Source: Rhodocyclaceae bacterium (GTDB lineage: Bacteria; Pseudomonadota; Gammaproteobacteria; Burkholderiales; Rhodocyclaceae). Taken from it: a stretch of 64,000 nucleotides of DNA. The notes under the pieces are model-generated. The model ran no database searches, was not told where the DNA came from, and saw only the letters and a list, made by a program, of their open reading frames with translations. The DNA lies in contig JAGTRP010000012.1 of the NCBI GenBank assembly GCA_018261935.1, positions 1-64,000 on the forward strand, written 5' to 3'. Shown piece after piece: positions 9,158 through 20,327 of the stretch. A program made the translations under genes and the position numbers. Positions within the stretch are counted from its first letter, which is position 1. Each line of letters starts with the position of its first letter.

Positions 9158-12100
9158 GTCTCTCGAAGACCTTCATCCACCGTCCCGTCGCCACCGCCCT
9201 GGTGACCCTGGGCATCCTGCTGGCCGGGGCCATCGCCTTCTTCCTGTTGCCGGTGTCCCCCCTGCCCCAGGTGGATTTCCCCACCATCTCGGTCCAGGCG
9301 GCGCTCCCCGGCGCCAGCCCGGAGACCATGGCCGCCACCGTCGCCACGCCCCTGGAGCGGGCCCTGGGGCGCATCGCCGGGGTGACGGAAATCACCTCCT
9401 CCAGCTCCCTGGGCAATTCCCGCATCACCATCCAGTTCGACCTGGATCGGGACATCAACGGCGCCGCCCGGGACGTCCAGGCCGCCATCAACGCCGCCCG
9501 CACCCTGCTGCCCACCAGCCTCCCCAGCAACCCCACCTACCGCAAGGTGAACCCGGCCGACGCCCCGATCATGATCCTGGCGCTGACCTCGGACACCTTG
9601 TCCCGGGGCCAGATGTACGACGCCGCCTCCACCATCGTGGCCCAGCGCCTGTCCCAGGTGGAGGGCATCGGCCAGGTGAGCGTCGGCGGCGCCGCCCTGC
9701 CGGCGGTGCGGGTGGAGCTGGACCCCGGCCGCCTGGCCAACAGCGGCATTGGCCTCGAGGACGTCCGCGCCGCCATCGCTGCCGGCAACGCCAACCGGCC
9801 CCTGGGGGCGGTGGAGGCCGGCGACCGCTACTGGCAAATCGGCGCCAACGACCAGGCCAGGAGCGCCGCCGAATACCGCCCCCTCATCGTCCGCTACCAG
9901 AACAGCGCCGGGGTCCGCCTGGGGGACGTGGCCGAGGTTACCGACTCGGTCCAGGACGTGCGCAACTACGGCGCCGCCAACGGCAAGCCGTCGGTGGTCC
10001 TGGTCCTCTTCCGGGAGCCGGGGGCCAACATCATCGCCACCGTGGACCGGGTCAGGAGCCTCCTGCCCCACCTGCAGGCCATCATCCCCAGCGCCATCGA
10101 CATGGATGTGGTCATGGACCGCACCCCCACCATCCGCGGCTCGCTGCGGGAGGTGGAGCGCACCCTGATGATGTCCGTCGCCCTGGTGGTCCTGGTGGTC
10201 TTCCTCTTCCTGCGCCGGGCCCGGGCCGCCCTCATCCCCAGCGTCGCCGTGCCGGTGTCCCTCATCGGCACCTTCGGGGTCATGTACCTGTGCGGCTACA
10301 GCCTGGACAACCTGTCCCTGATGGCCCTCACCGTCGCCACCGGCTTCGTGGTGGACGACGCCATCGTCGTCCTGGAGAACATCGTCCGCCACATGGAGCA
10401 CGGCAAGTCCCCCATGGAGGCCGCCCTCCTGGGGGCCCGGGAGATCGGCTTCACCGTCGTCTCCATCAGCATTTCCCTGGTGGCGGTGTTCATCCCGGTG
10501 CTCCTCATGGGGGGTATCGTCGGCCGCCTCTTCCGGGAATTCGCCGTCACCCTTTCCGCCGCCATCCTGGTCTCCATGGTGGTTTCCCTCACCGCCACCC
10601 CGGCCATGGCCGCCCACCTGCTGCGCCCCTTCGACAAGGACCGGCGGGCAACCGGGCGCTGGTCCCGCTGGTCGGACCGCTTCGTCCGCCGCCTCACCCG
10701 GGGCTACCGCAAGAGCCTCGCCTGGTCCCTGCGCCACGGCTACCTGGTCCTGGCCCTGCTGGCCGTCACCATCGGCCTCAACGTCTATCTCTACACCGCC
10801 ATCGAGAAGGGCTTCTTTCCCCAGCAGGACACCGGCCGCATCATGGGCAACATCCAGGCCGACCAGAGCATCTCCTTCCAGGCCATGGAGCAGAAGCTGA
10901 AGAATTTCATGGCCATCGTCCGGGCCAACCCGGCGGTGGCGTCGGTGGTGGGCTTCACCGGCGGCGGCCAGCGCAACACCGGGTTCATGTTCGTCACCCT
11001 GAAGCCCCTCTCCGAGCGCCAGATGCCCATTACCCAAGTCATCGGCCGCCTGCGGGCCAAGCTCGCCCACGAGCCCGGCGCCAACCTCTTCCTGGTCCCG
11101 GCCCAGGACGTGCGCATCGGCGGCCGGCCAAGCAACGCCCAGTTCCAATACACCCTCCAGGCCGACGAGTTGGAGGATCTGCGCAAATGGGAACCCACCA
11201 TCCGCCGCACCCTGGCCCAGCTGCCGGAACTGGTGGATGTGAACACGGACCAGCAGGACAAAGGCCTGCAGACCTCCCTCATCATCGACCGGGACGCCGC
11301 CGCCCGCCTCGGCCTCACCCTGCGGAACATCGATTCCACCTTGAACGACGCCTTCGGCCAGCGCCAGGTCTCCACCATCTACCATCCCCTCAACCAGTAC
11401 CGGGTGGTGATGGAGCTGGCGCCGGCGTACCAGCAGAACCCGGAAAGCCTCAAGGCCCTGCGCTTCACCACCCCGGGCGGCGGCCAGGTGCCCCTCCAGG
11501 CCTTCGCCCGCATGGACACCACCAACACCCCCCTGGCGGTGAATCACCAGGCCGGCTTCCCGGCCTCCACCATCAGCTTCAACCTGCCCCAGGGCGTGGC
11601 CCTCGGCCAGGCCGCCGCCGCCCTCGAACGGTCCCTGGCGGAGCAGGGGGTGCCCTCCAGCATCCACGGCAGCTTCCAGGGCACCGCCAAGGCCTTCCAG
11701 CAGTCCCTGGCCAGCCAGCCCCTCCTCATCCTGGCCGCCATCGTCGCCATCTACATCGTCCTCGGCATCCTCTATGAGAGCCTCATCCATCCCCTGACCA
11801 TCATCTCCACCCTGCCCTCGGCCGGGGTCGGGGCGCTGCTGGCCCTCATGGCCTGCCGGACCGAGTTCAGCGTCATCGCCCTGATCGGCGTGCTGCTCCT
11901 CATCGGCATCGTCAAGAAGAACGCCATCATGATGATCGACTTCGCCATCGAGCGGCAGCGCCGCCTCGGGGTAGGCGCCGGCGACGCCATCTACCGGGCC
12001 GGCATCCTGCGCTTCAGGCCCATCATGATGACCACCATGGCCGCCATCTGCGGCGCCGTGCCACTCGCCATCGGCAGCGGCGATGGGGCCGAGCTCAGGA

Positions 12101-12255
12101 ACCCCCTCGGCATCTCCATCGTCGGCGGCCTGCTCTTCAGCCAGGTCCTTACCCTCTACACCACCCCGGTGGTCTACCTGGCCCTGGACCGGCTGCGACT
12201 GCGCTTCGCCCGCCGGCGGCCGCGGCCGGTCCCCGCAGCGGCCCTTGCCACCTGA
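9154..12255 (+). CDS. mdtC: RND multidrug transporter subunit, MdtC/MuxC type
   Basis: A 1033-aa partner of the preceding pump with the same architecture: start [21 protein letters not shown]401-D402 in TM4 ([12 protein letters not shown]) and [14 protein letters not shown] in TM10. It keeps its own proton-relay residues, so both subunits look catalytically intact. It begins within the mdtB stop codon (ATGA overlap). In E. coli MdtC carries the essential drug-binding role; whether that holds here is inference. The C-terminal tail is Arg/Pro-rich. Confidence 0.92.
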   Translation: MSLSKTFIHRPVATALVTLGILLAGAIAFFLLPVSPLPQVDFPTISVQAALPGASPETMAATVATPLERALGRIAGVTEITSSSSLGNSRITIQFDLDRDINGAARDVQAAINAARTLLPTSLPSNPTYRKVNPADAPIMILALTSDTLSRGQMYDAASTIVAQRLSQVEGIGQVSVGGAALPAVRVELDPGRLANSGIGLEDVRAAIAAGNANRPLGAVEAGDRYWQIGANDQARSAAEYRPLIVRYQNSAGVRLGDVAEVTDSVQDVRNYGAANGKPSVVLVLFREPGANIIATVDRVRSLLPHLQAIIPSAIDMDVVMDRTPTIRGSLREVERTLMMSVALVVLVVFLFLRRARAALIPSVAVPVSLIGTFGVMYLCGYSLDNLSLMALTVATGFVVDDAIVVLENIVRHMEHGKSPMEAALLGAREIGFTVVSISISLVAVFIPVLLMGGIVGRLFREFAVTLSAAILVSMVVSLTATPAMAAHLLRPFDKDRRATGRWSRWSDRFVRRLTRGYRKSLAWSLRHGYLVLALLAVTIGLNVYLYTAIEKGFFPQQDTGRIMGNIQADQSISFQAMEQKLKNFMAIVRANPAVASVVGFTGGGQRNTGFMFVTLKPLSERQMPITQVIGRLRAKLAHEPGANLFLVPAQDVRIGGRPSNAQFQYTLQADELEDLRKWEPTIRRTLAQLPELVDVNTDQQDKGLQTSLIIDRDAAARLGLTLRNIDSTLNDAFGQRQVSTIYHPLNQYRVVMELAPAYQQNPESLKALRFTTPGGGQVPLQAFARMDTTNTPLAVNHQAGFPASTISFNLPQGVALGQAAAALERSLAEQGVPSSIHGSFQGTAKAFQQSLASQPLLILAAIVAIYIVLGILYESLIHPLTIISTLPSAGVGALLALMACRTEFSVIALIGVLLLIGIVKKNAIMMIDFAIERQRRLGVGAGDAIYRAGILRFRPIMMTTMAAICGAVPLAIGSGDGAELRNPLGISIVGGLLFSQVLTLYTTPVVYLALDRLRLRFARRRPRPVPAAALAT

Positions 12256-12269
12256 AAAACCGACCCACC

Positions 12270-13676
12270 ATGCGACTGCCCTTCCTTCTCGTCCTTCCCC
12301 TGGCCTTGGCGGCCTGCAGCCTGGCCCCCGAATACACCCGCCCGCCCATGGACGTCCCCGCCGCCTACAAGGAGGACGGCGCCTGGAAACCCGCCGCCGC
12401 AGCCCTCCCGGACCCGGGCAAGTGGTGGCAGGCCTTCGGCGACCCGCTCCTCGACCGGCTGGAGGAAGCGCTCATCGTGGACAACCAGAACCTGAAGATC
12501 GCCGAAGCCCAGTACCGGGCCGCCCGGGCCGCCGTGGACGCCGCCCGGGCCGGCCTCTTCCCGACCCTGGGCCTGTCCGCCGCCGCCAGCCGCGGCAGCA
12601 CCGGCTCCGGCAGCAGCACCGGCGGCAGCCGCGGCATCACCGACCTCTACAGCCTTTCGGGCCAGGCCGCCTGGGAAGTGGATCTGTGGGGCCGCATCCG
12701 CAACGGGGTGGACGCCGCCGGCGCCAAGGCGGAGGCCAGCGCCGGCACCCTCGGGGCGGCCCGCCTCTCGGCCCAGGCCCTGCTGGCCCAGACCTACTTC
12801 CAGCTGCGGGCGGCCGAGGCCCAGACCGAATTGCTCAACCGCACTGTCACCGCCTACCAGCGCTTCGTGGAACTGACCCGCAACCGCCAGGCCGCCGGTC
12901 TGGTCTCGGCCCTGGACGTGGCCCAGGCCGAGACCCTGCTCAACGGCGCCCTCACCCAGCTCGCCGACGCCCGGCTGTCCCGGGCCCAGAACGAGCACGC
13001 CATCGCCGTCCTGGTGGGCCGGCCGCCGGCCGCCCTCGCCCTGCCCGCCGGCTCCGGACTGCCCGCCGTGCCGGGGGCGCCGGCCCTCATCCCGTCGGCG
13101 ACCCTGGAGAGCCGCTGGGACATCTATTCCGCCGAGCGCCAGGTGGCGGCGGCCAATGCCCAGATCGGGGTGGCCCGGGCGGCCTGGTTCCCGGTCCTGG
13201 ACATCGCCGCCAACGGCGGCTTCCGCAACACTGTCCTCTCCAACCTCATCACCACTCCGGCCCGCTTCTGGTCCCTGGGCCCCACCCTGGCCCTCACTCT
13301 CTTCGACGCCGGCGCCCGCTCGGCGGCCCTCACCCAGGCCGAGGCGGGCTACGACCAGGCGGCGGCCGCCTATCGGCAGACGGTGCTGACCGCCTTCCAG
13401 GAGGTGGAGGACAACCTGGTGGCGGCCCATCTCCTGATGGACGAATCCGTTTCCCAGCAGGCGGCCCTGGCGGCGGCCCGCCGGGCCCGGGAGATCGCCG
13501 AGAACCAGTACCGGGCCGGCACCGCCGCTTCCCTCAACGTCATCGTCGCCCAGGCCGCCGAGCTGAGCGCGGAGAACAACGCCATCGCCATCTGGAACCG
13601 GCGCATGGCGGCGGCGGTGCAACTCTACAAGAACATCGGGGGCCGCCCCCTGGCGGACCGGCAGGCCGCAGAATAG
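12270..13676 (+). CDS. Outer-membrane efflux lipoprotein (OprM/NodT family)
   Basis: A 468-aa outer-membrane factor completing the tripartite pump. The signal peptide ends in a lipobox (L-A-A-C at about 13-16), so it is probably acylated. Two copies of the OEP domain follow, with typical A-E-A-Q-Y-R-A-A-R-A-A-V-D-A-A-R and later F-Q-E-V-E-D-N helices that build the trans-periplasmic tunnel. It starts 14 nt after mdtC and is the last gene of the operon. Unlike enteric mdtABC, which borrows TolC, the channel is encoded here in the operon, as in Pseudomonas muxABC-opmB. Confidence 0.9.
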   Translation: MRLPFLLVLPLALAACSLAPEYTRPPMDVPAAYKEDGAWKPAAAALPDPGKWWQAFGDPLLDRLEEALIVDNQNLKIAEAQYRAARAAVDAARAGLFPTLGLSAAASRGSTGSGSSTGGSRGITDLYSLSGQAAWEVDLWGRIRNGVDAAGAKAEASAGTLGAARLSAQALLAQTYFQLRAAEAQTELLNRTVTAYQRFVELTRNRQAAGLVSALDVAQAETLLNGALTQLADARLSRAQNEHAIAVLVGRPPAALALPAGSGLPAVPGAPALIPSATLESRWDIYSAERQVAAANAQIGVARAAWFPVLDIAANGGFRNTVLSNLITTPARFWSLGPTLALTLFDAGARSAALTQAEAGYDQAAAAYRQTVLTAFQEVEDNLVAAHLLMDESVSQQAALAAARRAREIAENQYRAGTAASLNVIVAQAAELSAENNAIAIWNRRMAAAVQLYKNIGGRPLADRQAAE

Positions 13677-13721
13677 GGAGTTATAGGCTTCGGAAGTAGC
13701 CGTCTGCGGACGCCGGGCAGG

Positions 13722-13806
13722 GCATTCGCTCCACCGGGCTGCGGAACTCGCCGCTGCGCGGCTTCGGACAGTCCTCGCCCGGCTCCTCGAACGCCCTCCC
13801 CTCCGG
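13722..13806 (+). repeat. Dispersed palindromic repeat, copy A
   Basis: An 85-bp element also present at 29522-29607 (same strand) and 48981-49066 (opposite strand). The core CCGGGC...GCCCGG encloses GCCGC-TGC-GCGGC, giving a nested hairpin. Here it sits in the convergent gap between the efflux operon and cpxA, where it might act in transcription termination. Confidence 0.8.
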
Positions 13807-13825
13807 AAACGCCCGGTAACTCGTG

Positions 13826-15202
13826 TCAGCGGGCGACGGGCAGATGCATGACCATCGCCAGGCCGCCGCCGGCCCGGTTGCGGGCAGCGATATGGCCACC
13901 ATGGTATTCGACGGCCCGCTTGGCGATGGCCAGCCCCAGGCCGAAGCCGCCGGTGTTCTTGGCCCTGGAGGCGTCGGCCCGTACGAAAGGTTCGAAGACC
14001 CGCTCCAGCAGGCCCGGATCGATGCCGGGGCCCTGGTCGTCGATTTCTATCTTCCATTCCCCCTCGGCCCGATCCAGGGCCACCTCGATCCGTCCCCCCG
14101 GGGGACTGTGGCGGACCGCGTTGTGCACCACGTTGGTGAAGGCGCTGTAGAGCAGCGCTTCGCTGCCGGCGAAAGGCGAAGGCGCGGGGGCTGAGCGGAA
14201 GCCGATGGCGCACTGCTTCTCCGCCGCCAGGGCCTGGTTTTCCTCCACTACCTCCGCCACCAACTCGTCCAGGCGGAATTCCTGGATTTCCGCTGCCGTC
14301 GGCCGCTGGCCGGCGTCGAGCCGGTAATAGGACAGGATCTGGCCGATGAGCTCGTTGAGGCGGTCCATCTCCATTTCGATGCGGTCGAATTCCGCGTCGG
14401 CGACCTCCCCTGCCTGCTGCCGGGCCACGCCGACTGCGGCCTGGGCCCGGGCCAGGGGACTGCGCAGCTCGTGGGAGACGTCCCGCAGCAGGGTGTGCTG
14501 GGACTGGATCAGGTTGCCGATGCGTTCGGCCATGGAGTCCATGGCGTAGGCCAGGTCCACGATCTCGTCCCGGCGCCGGCCCAGGGACGGCCCCACCCGG
14601 TGGCGGAAGTCGCCGGCGCCGTAGAGGGCGGCCGTCTTGCGCAGGCGCTCGATGGGGGCGATCAGGTACCAGGCGAGGACGAAGCAGACGGCACCACCGC
14701 TGAGGGCAGCCAGGAGCACCTGCAGGGCAATCACTTTCGGACGGGCGACCAGGCGGCTGAGGGAGGCCCCCTGGAGATCCGGCATGAGCCAGTAATGGCG
14801 CCCATCGGCGAGGGTGATCGGAATGCGCGCATCGGGCTGCCCCTCCCGGGCAGACTGCTGGTGGCGCTGGAGCCGCGCCAGAACCCCCGCCGAAACTTCC
14901 CGCCCCAAGGCATCCCGCCCATCCCGGTCGAGGAGCAGGAGGGGAACGAGTTGATCCTCGTCCCTTTCCCGCAGCCAGTCGAGGAGGCCCGGATAGCCCT
15001 TTTCGTCGGCCGCCAGCTGGGCGGCGACAACCATCCCCCGGAAGCCGTCCTCCCGCCCCCGGAGCTCCTGTTTTGCCTTGGCGTGGTCCAGATAGGCCGA
15101 AACGGCGAAAACGGCCCCGCCCGCAAACACCACCAGGGCGAGCCAGAAGGAGAGGAAGAGCTTCCAGAACAGACGGTACATGGAAAAGTTTCGCCCCCTC
15201 AT
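13826..15202 (-). CDS. cpxA: CpxA-like sensor histidine kinase
   Basis: Envelope-stress sensor kinase of 458 aa. One TM helix lies near the N-terminus (F-W-L-A-L-V-V-F-A-G-G), then a periplasmic sensor, a second TM around 165-185 and HAMP. Next come the H-box SHELRSPLARAQ (phosphoacceptor H244), N-box NVVHNAVRHSP and G-boxes DQGPGIDPG and GFGLGLAIAKRA. The ATG at 15202 overlaps the response-regulator stop by 4 nt; an in-frame ATG at 15181 starting MYRLFWKLF has a G-rich Shine-Dalgarno and may be the true start. It is assigned as CpxA mainly through its CpxR partner and the CpxR box upstream of the operon. Confidence 0.85.
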   Translation of the reverse strand: MRGRNFSMYRLFWKLFLSFWLALVVFAGGAVFAVSAYLDHAKAKQELRGREDGFRGMVVAAQLAADEKGYPGLLDWLRERDEDQLVPLLLLDRDGRDALGREVSAGVLARLQRHQQSAREGQPDARIPITLADGRHYWLMPDLQGASLSRLVARPKVIALQVLLAALSGGAVCFVLAWYLIAPIERLRKTAALYGAGDFRHRVGPSLGRRRDEIVDLAYAMDSMAERIGNLIQSQHTLLRDVSHELRSPLARAQAAVGVARQQAGEVADAEFDRIEMEMDRLNELIGQILSYYRLDAGQRPTAAEIQEFRLDELVAEVVEENQALAAEKQCAIGFRSAPAPSPFAGSEALLYSAFTNVVHNAVRHSPPGGRIEVALDRAEGEWKIEIDDQGPGIDPGLLERVFEPFVRADASRAKNTGGFGLGLAIAKRAVEYHGGHIAARNRAGGGLAMVMHLPVAR

Positions 15203-15891
15203 TCCGTCAGATACTGGTAGCCGACGCCCCGGATGGTCTTGATGCGCTCGTTACCGTTGGGCAGGGGGCCGAGCTTCTGGCGCAAATTGCTGATATGCAT
15301 GTCCAGGCTCCGGTCGAAGCGCCCCAGGGGACGCCGCAGGGCCTTTTCCGACAGGGCGGCCTTGGCGACCACCTGGCCGGCCGAGCGCAACAGGGATTCG
15401 AGGATGGCGAACTCCGTCGAGGTCAGGTCCACCGGCCTTTCCCGGCATTTCACCGCCAGGGAGTGGGTATTCACGGACAGGTCATCGACGCAGATCTGGA
15501 CCCCGTCATCGACACAGCCGGCAGCGACCTGCTCCGACCGTCTCAGCACGGCCCGGATCCGGGCGAGGAGGACTTTCAGATTGCAGGGCTTGCCCAGGTA
15601 GTCGTCGGCGCCCAACTCGAAACCCCGCAGGCTGTCGGCATCCTCCCCGAGGGCGGTGAGCATCAGCACCGGCGTCCGGCAGAGGGGCCGCAGGCGGCGC
15701 AGCACTTCCAGGCCGCTGATGCCGGGCATCATGATATCGAGGACGATCAGATCGAAATTCCCCGACAGGGCCAGGGCCAGGGCGGTTTCGCCGTCATGGG
15801 CCAGGGCGATGTCGAAGCCTTCGATCTTGAGATACCGCTCCAGCAGGGCGCAGAAGTCATGATCGTCATCGGCGAGCAGGAGATGCGGCAT
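15199..15891 (-). CDS. cpxR: CpxR-like response regulator
   Basis: A 230-aa OmpR-family regulator. The receiver domain has the acidic pocket (A-D-D-D at 7-10), phosphoacceptor D52 in VLDIMMP, and switch T and K residues (MLTA; GKP). The C-terminal winged helix contains R-F-D-R-S-L-D-M-H-I-S-N-L-R-Q-K-L, nearly the same as the E. coli CpxR recognition region (FDRAIDMHISNLRRKL). A perfect GTAAA-N5-GTAAA CpxR box lies about 65 bp upstream, implying autoregulation. First gene of cpxRA. The neighbouring efflux operon is a plausible regulon member, but no full box is seen there. Confidence 0.9.
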   Translation of the reverse strand: MPHLLLADDDHDFCALLERYLKIEGFDIALAHDGETALALALSGNFDLIVLDIMMPGISGLEVLRRLRPLCRTPVLMLTALGEDADSLRGFELGADDYLGKPCNLKVLLARIRAVLRRSEQVAAGCVDDGVQICVDDLSVNTHSLAVKCRERPVDLTSTEFAILESLLRSAGQVVAKAALSEKALRRPLGRFDRSLDMHISNLRQKLGPLPNGNERIKTIRGVGYQYLTE

Positions 15892-15955
15892 GGCTCAATG
15901 GAGTGAAAAGCGGTAAGGAGATGATAACGACCGCATCTGACCGGCCGTCGGAAGA

Positions 15956-15970
15956 TTTACATTCATTTAC
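15956..15970 (-). promoter_or_regulatory. CpxR box upstream of cpxR
   Basis: On the minus strand GTAAA-TGAAT-GTAAA exactly matches the E. coli CpxR consensus GTAAA-N5-GTAAA, located 65 bp before the cpxR ATG. The bases are seen directly; binding is inferred. Confidence 0.75.
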
Positions 15971-16038
15971 GCAGCGGCGGGTTCGCACGCCAGTCCGGCG
16001 GCCGCCACATCGGATGATCGTTAACAAAGGCCGAGAAC

Positions 16039-16767
16039 TCAAGGCCCTGCCGGCGCGGCCGGTGCCTTTTCGAGGCTTTCCGTCCGGACGGCGTGAATCC
16101 GGAAGCGCAGGTCGACGCGATCCTGCACCTGCAGCGCTCCGCCCAGGACGGAGAAGGGAACGATGCCGAAATCGCTCTGGTTGAAGGCCAGCCGTCCGCT
16201 CACCGCCATGCCGTCAGGCAGGCTCTCGATACGGGCGGGAACTTCCAGTTCGCGGGTGACGCCGTGCAGCGTGAGGGCAAGGACCAGGGTCTGGTCATCC
16301 TTTCTGGTGACATGGATGAGGGCAAAGGGAAAGCGTCCGGTTTCGAGGACCTTGTCCAGCATGTTGCCGCGGGTCCCTTCGATGGCTTCCCGGGAAGGCT
16401 GGGTATCGAATCCCGCCTCGGCCCTCAGCCCGGGCTCGTCCACCTGGAGCCGGTCGAGGGCGAGGTAGAGGTCGGCCCGCCCTTCCCCGGGCGCCACATA
16501 GCCCTGCAGCCCATGGCCTGCCACCACATGGTCGTGCCCCAGCCGGGCCAGGACCCCGGCCCGGCGCACTTCCACCACCGCCAGGGAACGGGCGGCGTCC
16601 ACCCGCAGCACCGCTTCGCCCCGGGCTTGGGCCTGCCGGTAATAGGCCTCGGGAAACCCGGCCGGCACTGGTCCGGTCTTCGCCGGCCCCGGCGGCGGAA
16701 GCGGCCCGCAGGCCGCCAGGGCGACTGCCACGGCCGCCAACCAGCCCGACGCCTTGATGGTCATCAT
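16039..16767 (-). CDS. YceI-family lipoprotein
   Basis: A 242-aa exported protein. The N-terminal signal ends in a lipobox (A-L-A-A-C at about 16-20), so it is probably a lipoprotein. The rest shows the YceI lipocalin-like fold pattern: early V-D-A-A-R-S strand, G-H-D-H segment, R-G-N-M-L-D-K-V-L region, and LTLHGVTRELEVP followed by F-N-Q-S-D-F-G-I. YceI proteins bind isoprenoid-like lipids in the periplasm; the ligand here is unknown. It lies 18 bp downstream of the J-domain gene on the same strand and may be cotranscribed. No partner cytochrome b561 is nearby. Confidence 0.8.
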   Translation of the reverse strand: MMTIKASGWLAAVAVALAACGPLPPPGPAKTGPVPAGFPEAYYRQAQARGEAVLRVDAARSLAVVEVRRAGVLARLGHDHVVAGHGLQGYVAPGEGRADLYLALDRLQVDEPGLRAEAGFDTQPSREAIEGTRGNMLDKVLETGRFPFALIHVTRKDDQTLVLALTLHGVTRELEVPARIESLPDGMAVSGRLAFNQSDFGIVPFSVLGGALQVQDRVDLRFRIHAVRTESLEKAPAAPAGP

Positions 16768-16785
16768 CGCAAGGTCGAGGCCGGC

Positions 16786-17751
16786 TCAGGAAGGGGTGAA
16801 TCTCCGGATCTTCTCCTTGAGGTTGAAGGATTCTGCGTCGAGGAGCTCCCGCACCGAGGCGAAGTAGGCATCCCAATTGTCGTTCCGGATCGCCCGCCGG
16901 TAGACGTCGTCCAGCTGCAGGGTCTGGATGGCGAGGAGAATGTCCGCCGCCTGGCTGTGGAGACCGGCGATGACCTCCAGCAAGCGCTGCCCGTCATTCT
17001 GCTGCGGCGCTTCCTCCTCAAGGGAACTCCCCTCAGCCAGTTGCCGGTGGATGAGCCGCAGCCCGTCCAGGTCGTTCTGCCGATAGGCGTCCTGGATGCG
17101 CAGGAAGAAGTCGTGGGCCGCCGCCTTGTCGGGGGGGGCGACCCGGTCGGGATGGCAGCGCATGGCAGCGGCCCGGTACAGCCGCTTCAGCTCGTCCCGG
17201 TCGGATTCCGCCAGGGCCGGGGGCATCTGGGCCTTCTCTTCCCGAAGCCGCCGGTAGGCCTCCTGATCGGCCGCCGCTTCCTCCTCCGCTTCCCTATCCG
17301 CGCTCGAACCCGAGCGCCGGGCAAGCAGGCGCAGGTATTCATGGCGCAGGCGCAGGTTCTCGGCCAGCCGATCCCCCAGGACCCGGTACTGGCGATATTC
17401 GAAATGCTGGATCAGCTGCTCCATCTCCACCCGCCGGGCCGAGAGATCGGCAATTTTCTCCTGCAGGGCACTTATCTGGAGATTGAGGGCCTCGATTTCA
17501 GGATCCGGGCAGGCAACCAGCCCGTCCGCACTGGAAATGACGATATCCGGGGGGGCCTCTTCGGCGAATCGCGGGGGTTCGGCGACCGTTTCCGCGACGC
17601 CCCCGCCCGGCACGGACGGCTCTGCGGCGGCACCGGGCCGGGTGGCGGAGAATATCCCCAGCCAGCGCCGGGCCGCATTGCCCTCGAAGAGGGAAAAGAC
17701 GTCTCGAATATTCACCTTGATCCTTTCGCCAGAAGGCTGCCGGGTCGGCAT
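16786..17751 (-). CDS. J-domain protein with central coiled coil
   Basis: A 321-aa cytoplasmic protein. A coiled coil (about 85-180; A-L-N-L-Q-I-S-A-L-Q-E-K-I and following heptads) precedes a J domain (about 195-245) with the invariant HPD in MRCHPDRVA, which stimulates Hsp70/DnaK ATPase. There is no G/F region or zinc finger, so it is a type III J-protein, probably directing DnaK to a specific client. A GTG at 17715 (MNIRDVFSLFEG) has a good AAAGGA Shine-Dalgarno and may be the true start. The C-terminal 75 residues match no family I recognise. Confidence 0.75.
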   Translation of the reverse strand: MPTRQPSGERIKVNIRDVFSLFEGNAARRWLGIFSATRPGAAAEPSVPGGGVAETVAEPPRFAEEAPPDIVISSADGLVACPDPEIEALNLQISALQEKIADLSARRVEMEQLIQHFEYRQYRVLGDRLAENLRLRHEYLRLLARRSGSSADREAEEEAAADQEAYRRLREEKAQMPPALAESDRDELKRLYRAAAMRCHPDRVAPPDKAAAHDFFLRIQDAYRQNDLDGLRLIHRQLAEGSSLEEEAPQQNDGQRLLEVIAGLHSQAADILLAIQTLQLDDVYRRAIRNDNWDAYFASVRELLDAESFNLKEKIRRFTPS

Positions 17752-17887
17752 GCAGAGTGAATATAGCAGCGAGGTCAGTGGAGCATAAATACGGCTTCGG
17801 CCCTAGAGCGCTCCCGGTAAGCCATGAAGATCGGCACCGGGTGGACTAAGGCCGGCGAGGGTTCCGCCCCAGGCGACGCCGTCCGGA

Positions 17888-19768
<1,881 letters not shown>

Positions 19769-19828
19769 GGGGAAATTTCTGCAAAAAAAACACAAAGGGA
19801 AGGCCTGTTCGCCCGCCTCTTGAACCCC

Positions 19829-19848
19829 ATTATACGGTGCACACCGTA
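19829..19848 (-). promoter_or_regulatory. -10 element and operator-like dyad of the ftsH-like gene
   Basis: The minus strand has TATAAT (19829-19834). Overlapping it is TACGGTG-TG-CACCGTA (19833-19848), a perfect 7-2-7 inverted repeat. A TTGCTT lies 19 bp upstream of the -10. The dyad suggests a dimeric regulator; its identity is unknown. Confidence 0.5.
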
Positions 19849-19988
19849 GAGGAAAGCAAGGGAAATCCCGACCGGGACCGGCAGCATAAACCCATTGCGC
19901 ATCAAACACTTACAAATGCCGGAAGCAGCCTATGCAGGCCGGCTTTTCGGCCTGGACGCCCGGGGGCCGGAAGGCCCCGCGGGGCGCC

Positions 19989-20327
19989 TCACTCCACCCG
20001 CAGCGTTCCCTTCATGGTCGGGTGGAAAACGCAGACGTAGGGAAGAACAGCGGGCTTTTTCGGCTGGAATTTCCAGCTCTTGCCCGGCTCGATACTCTTG
20101 GAGTCGAAGGCGCCGGACGGAGCGGTGGCGGTGTGGGGAACGACATCCCGATTGACCCAGACGACGGTGTCCCCCGCCTTGACGGTGAGGGTTTCCGGCT
20201 CGAACCGGATTCCCTCCATCACCACCGTATGGGTAGCGGCCTGGGCGGCGGCGGCGAGCAGCCAGGCCGCCGCCGGCAGGAGGCTAGGAAGTCTTCTTGC
20301 CCAGGGCGGCCTGGATCTTCTTGGCAT
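19989..20327 (-). CDS. Periplasmic cupredoxin (plastocyanin-like)
   Basis: A 112-aa type 1 copper protein. A signal peptide with a basic n-region and Ala-rich core ends near A-A-A-A-Q-A (about 30). The mature part has G-I-R-F-E-P-E-T-L-T-V-K-A-G-D-T-V-V-W-V-N. Copper ligands are His in VVPHTATA and the C-x2-H-x3-M type set in YVCVFHPTMKG. It probably carries single electrons or stores copper in the periplasm. Its start overlaps the end of the DUF4142 gene by 44 nt, implying coupled translation; no closer downstream start with a signal peptide is evident. Confidence 0.85.
   Translation of the reverse strand: MPRRSRPPWARRLPSLLPAAAWLLAAAAQAATHTVVMEGIRFEPETLTVKAGDTVVWVNRDVVPHTATAPSGAFDSKSIEPGKSWKFQPKKPAVLPYVCVFHPTMKGTLRVE

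Noticed and set aside
9106-11790. 894-codon minus-strand frame opposite mdtC
   Set aside because: Same antisense effect of G/C-biased third positions; no start signal or motif.
19814-19848. MerR-type promoter for the ftsH-like gene (19-bp spacer with a dyad)
   Set aside because: The dyad is shifted towards the -10 (centre about position 13-14 of the spacer, extending into TATAAT) rather than centred as in known MerR operators, so only an unspecified operator is claimed.
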